Shown piece by piece: positions 61,740 to 64,000 of a stretch of DNA of 64,000 bases (the stretch's first letter is position 1; each line of letters starts with the position of its first letter). Location: contig JASLHI010000005.1 in the NCBI GenBank assembly GCA_030149815.1, forward strand, positions 62,001 to 126,000. Reading direction: 5' to 3'. The notes under the pieces are model-generated. The model had not been told where the DNA came from. It made no database searches and was given only the letters and a program-made list of their open reading frames with translations. Origin of the DNA: Aquirhabdus sp. (GTDB lineage Bacteria; Pseudomonadota; Gammaproteobacteria; Pseudomonadales; Moraxellaceae). A program made the translations under genes and the position numbers.

Positions 61740-62491
61740 TGAATAGCTCGATGAATAATTCACCCGATATCGCCGTTTGGCAAGCCTTTGATCATGCTGC
61801 TGAGCATTATGATCAGGTGAGTGTTTTACAGCGTCAATCTGCTGAATTTTTCTATGAGTTAATACAACAAAATACTGAGTTTGCCCAACATCAGTTGCAA
61901 TGGCTTGATGCAGGCTGCGGCACAGGGATGATGGCAAAGAAAATTGCTCAGCAAGGTCAGCAGATATTCGCCATTGATCAATCGCCTGCCATGTTGACGC
62001 ATTTACAAGGGATTGGCGGAGTTACGTCTATTCAAGCGGATATTCACCATTTACCGTTTGCCGATTCATCGATTGATTGTTTAGTGAGTCATTTTGCATT
62101 GCATTGGCTTGGTCCGATGATTTTGACTGAAGTTTGCCGTGTGGTGAAAACGAACGGTGTGTTGTGGTTGGCGATTCCTGTTCAAGGGTCGTTTGCTAGC
62201 GTTCGCGCACGATATCCAGAATTACCCGTCTTTGATTTTTTGCCTGCTGATGCTTGGATTGATGCTGCTAAAAAACAGTCGGTTGAAGTGCTCTCAATCA
62301 GTAAAAGGCGTTGGAGTCAAACGTTTAACACGCTACAAGACTTGTTGCACATGCTCAAGTTGATGGGTGGGCATCGTTTGGGGCGTGCGCAAGCGCCTGT
62401 TCCTTTGGCAACCTTTAGATCTTGGTTGCGTGATATAGAGCCAATTGCTTTGGAATATCAGGTGCTGTATTTGCAGTTGCGCTGTTTGTGA
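61736..62491 (+). CDS. bioC: malonyl-ACP O-methyltransferase BioC
   Basis: Methylates malonyl-ACP to start pimeloyl-ACP synthesis for biotin. The 251-residue class I SAM enzyme shows WLDAGCGTGMMAKKIA, FAIDQSPAMLTHL, DIHHLPFADSSIDCLVSHFA and, towards the C-terminus, LKLMGGHRLGR, which is a BioC-type feature. It overlaps rsmJ by four bases. bioD follows 123 bases later on the same strand; no bioA, bioB or bioF gene is in the window. Confidence 0.88.
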   Translation: MMNSSMNNSPDIAVWQAFDHAAEHYDQVSVLQRQSAEFFYELIQQNTEFAQHQLQWLDAGCGTGMMAKKIAQQGQQIFAIDQSPAMLTHLQGIGGVTSIQADIHHLPFADSSIDCLVSHFALHWLGPMILTEVCRVVKTNGVLWLAIPVQGSFASVRARYPELPVFDFLPADAWIDAAKKQSVEVLSISKRRWSQTFNTLQDLLHMLKLMGGHRLGRAQAPVPLATFRSWLRDIEPIALEYQVLYLQLRCL

Positions 62492-62614
62492 CGTTTGTGA
62501 GTAGTCACTAAAGAGACAAATAAGTAGATAAATATCAGTATTTATAAATTAAATTTGCTTTGTATTTATCATACATTCATGATGTTCATATCATCCGAAT
62601 CATCTTGTTTTTAA

Positions 62615-63364
62615 ATGTCTGAATCTGTACCAACCTCAGTTCAAAAACCAAATCGACGCGACGTTTTCTTTATTGCTGGCACGGATACCGATGTGGGTAA
62701 AACCGCGGTGTCCTGCACGTTGCTGGCGCGTGCGCGATTATTGGGATTAAGTGCATTTGGCATCAAGCCGATTACAGCAGGCTGTCGCTCAGAGATTCTG
62801 AATGGCAAAAATGTGTTGGTGAGTGATGATGCTGCACGGATGAGTGCTCAAGCGAGTGTGGTGCTGGATCCGATGCTACTTGCTCCGATACGATTACCGC
62901 TTCCGATTTCTCCACATCTTGCGGCAGCCGATGCTGGGGTGACCTTGCGTGCCGAGCGTGTTGTTGGGCAAGTTCGAGCAGCCCTGTCTACGCGTGCTGA
63001 GTTTGTCGTGGTGGAAGGCGCAGGTGGTTGGCGAGTGCCGATCAATGCGCGTGAAACGGTTGCTGACGTTGCTCGATTATTGCAAAAGCCTGTCATTTTG
63101 GTAGTGCGAATTCGTTTAGGCTGCCTCAATCATGCGCTATTGACTGCAGAAGCAATTCGTCGTGATGGGTTGGAGTTGGCGGGCTGGGTGGCAACGGTGC
63201 TCGATGATGAGCAGTCACTGGATGCGATTCAGGCACAATGTGCTTCATTGAATGACCGACTTCATGCGCCATGTTTAGGTGTTCTGCCATTTCAGCCAGT
63301 GCTGAATATCGATGAGTTAGCAACGCAAATTCGTTTGCCGTATGAGGTAAATACTCCAGCATAA
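62615..63364 (+). CDS. bioD: dethiobiotin synthetase BioD
   Basis: ATP-dependent enzyme closing the ureido ring of dethiobiotin. The 249-residue protein has the P-loop GTDTDVGKT at 22-30, GIKPITAGCRS near 49, and VVEGAGGWRVPIN near 131-143, the DTBS motif. It has a polar N-terminal tail of about 16 residues. The 123-base gap after bioC is very AT-rich and may hold a separate promoter. Confidence 0.94.
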   Translation: MSESVPTSVQKPNRRDVFFIAGTDTDVGKTAVSCTLLARARLLGLSAFGIKPITAGCRSEILNGKNVLVSDDAARMSAQASVVLDPMLLAPIRLPLPISPHLAAADAGVTLRAERVVGQVRAALSTRAEFVVVEGAGGWRVPINARETVADVARLLQKPVILVVRIRLGCLNHALLTAEAIRRDGLELAGWVATVLDDEQSLDAIQAQCASLNDRLHAPCLGVLPFQPVLNIDELATQIRLPYEVNTPA

Positions 63365-63606
63365 ACAGAGCACAGATGAGTTGAATTTGGTTGGATGTAA
63401 ATTAATCAATTTTACAAATTATTTGTATCAATTGATGTCGATTTCAGTCTTAATTTAGCAGTCTGTTTTTTGCCACGTATTTGGCAATTTGTCATTCATT
63501 TGCAAAGTTATTTCGTCTTTAATGGTTAGAGTTGTCACTCTAATTTCTTGAAGACTTGTGTGTTTTAAAGTTATTGGTTTTTTATAAAGTCCTAAGCCGA
63601 AATCCC

Positions 63607-64000
63607 ATGATTGAGCTGCCACCGTCTCGAAGTTTTTTTCCTGATCTGTTTGCGAACCAAAAAGCTGCACTTTGGATGTTGCTCGGCTCTCGTCGCGCAT
63701 TTCGTTTTGTCACTCCGAGTGCCTCCCAGTTGGTGGTTCTGGCAATTTTCGCAGTTCTTGCAAATACCCTATTTAGTTGGTTGACCGCAGATGGAGCGGG
63801 GCATTTTAATGCACAAGGTCTAGCAAGTTATCTGTTGTGGCCTTTTATTGCAATGGTTGCAGGGATTTTTCTTGCGCAGCGTAATGGGCTTGGACGCCTG
63901 ATGCTGGTTCCTGTGATTCTGTGGTTAGTCGCGGATATTTATGTCGCGCTCTTTCAAAGCCTTTTGCAATATCTTGGGCTGATTAATCTGTTGCCAGAAG
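63607..64000 (+). CDS. N-terminal part of a multi-pass membrane protein (3' end outside window)
   Basis: An ATG at 63607 opens a frame that runs unbroken off the right edge (131 complete codons). It starts MIELPPSRSFFPDLFANQKA and then has hydrophobic segments near residues 47-65, 85-100 and 108-128. The layout of a polar N-terminus followed by a Yip1-like set of helices is seen in Moraxellaceae C13-family peptidases, but no peptidase motif lies within the visible part, so I leave the function open. The opposite-strand frame at 63455-63700 overlaps it and is rejected. Confidence 0.6.
   Translation, partial: MIELPPSRSFFPDLFANQKAALWMLLGSRRAFRFVTPSASQLVVLAIFAVLANTLFSWLTADGAGHFNAQGLASYLLWPFIAMVAGIFLAQRNGLGRLMLVPVILWLVADIYVALFQSLLQYLGLINLLPE

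Noticed and set aside
63455..63700. 81-residue minus-strand frame near the right edge
   Set aside because: It overlaps the start of a better-supported plus-strand membrane protein, lacks a ribosome binding site and has no recognisable features.

Overview
The window is a moderate-GC gammaproteobacterial chromosome segment that fits the family Moraxellaceae, close to Acinetobacter but not assignable to a genus from sequence alone. The main pointers are a complete Fil locus (filA to filF, an arrangement known from Acinetobacter), an AdeR/AdeS-like two-component pair, PilS and PilR of the Pseudomonas/Acinetobacter type, and a GacA-like regulator placed directly upstream of pilS. I saw no tRNA, rRNA, CRISPR array, transposase or phage gene. 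Most of the window is ordinary chromosomal housekeeping.

Layout. 1-5.5 kb: the end of a membrane-protein gene, a livHMGF branched-chain amino-acid ABC operon without a binding-protein gene, the sdhE-ygfX pair and a YidB-like gene. 5.6-9.3 kb (minus): dsbB, gshA and a PBP7-type peptidase. 9.8-13.7 kb (plus): gacA, pilS and a class III aminotransferase. 13.8-14.8 kb: two small envelope proteins of unknown role. 14.9-21.7 kb (minus): eight tightly packed genes encoding a NodT-type outer-membrane factor, a DevCA-like ABC transporter with membrane-fusion protein, an HAD phosphatase, an alpha/beta hydrolase and two half-size DMT proteins. An AdeRS-like pair is transcribed away from this block. 23.9-31.6 kb (minus): the division and wall cluster rsmH-ftsL-ftsI-murE-murF-mraY. 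31.9-37.3 kb (plus): pilR and two tandem GT41 (OGT/SPINDLY-like) TPR glycosyltransferases. 37.4-40.6 kb (minus): ctpA and gpmI. 40.8-44.2 kb: guaA, a hairpin-rich element and pabB.

44.2-55.0 kb is the most interesting region. Three paralogous exported FilA proteins (DUF6160-like) are followed by a periplasmic-type C39 peptidase (FilB), a beta-barrel with a low-complexity N-terminal segment (FilC), a FadL-type barrel (FilD), an exported protein (FilE) and a large lipoprotein (FilF). The combination of subunit-like proteins, C39 peptidase and barrel parallels the Pseudomonas Fap functional-amyloid system. All three FilA proteins carry a leader-like motif ending in TTGQDG just after the signal peptide. 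filA1 and filA2 share an upstream regulatory module with the palindrome CTTGTCGGACAA.

55.1-64 kb: two Nudix hydrolases, a gamma-class carbonic anhydrase-like protein, mobA, tsaB, two convergent uppP (BacA) paralogues, rsmJ-bioC, bioD and the start of a membrane protein cut by the right edge. Small palindromic repeats sit in several intergenic gaps.
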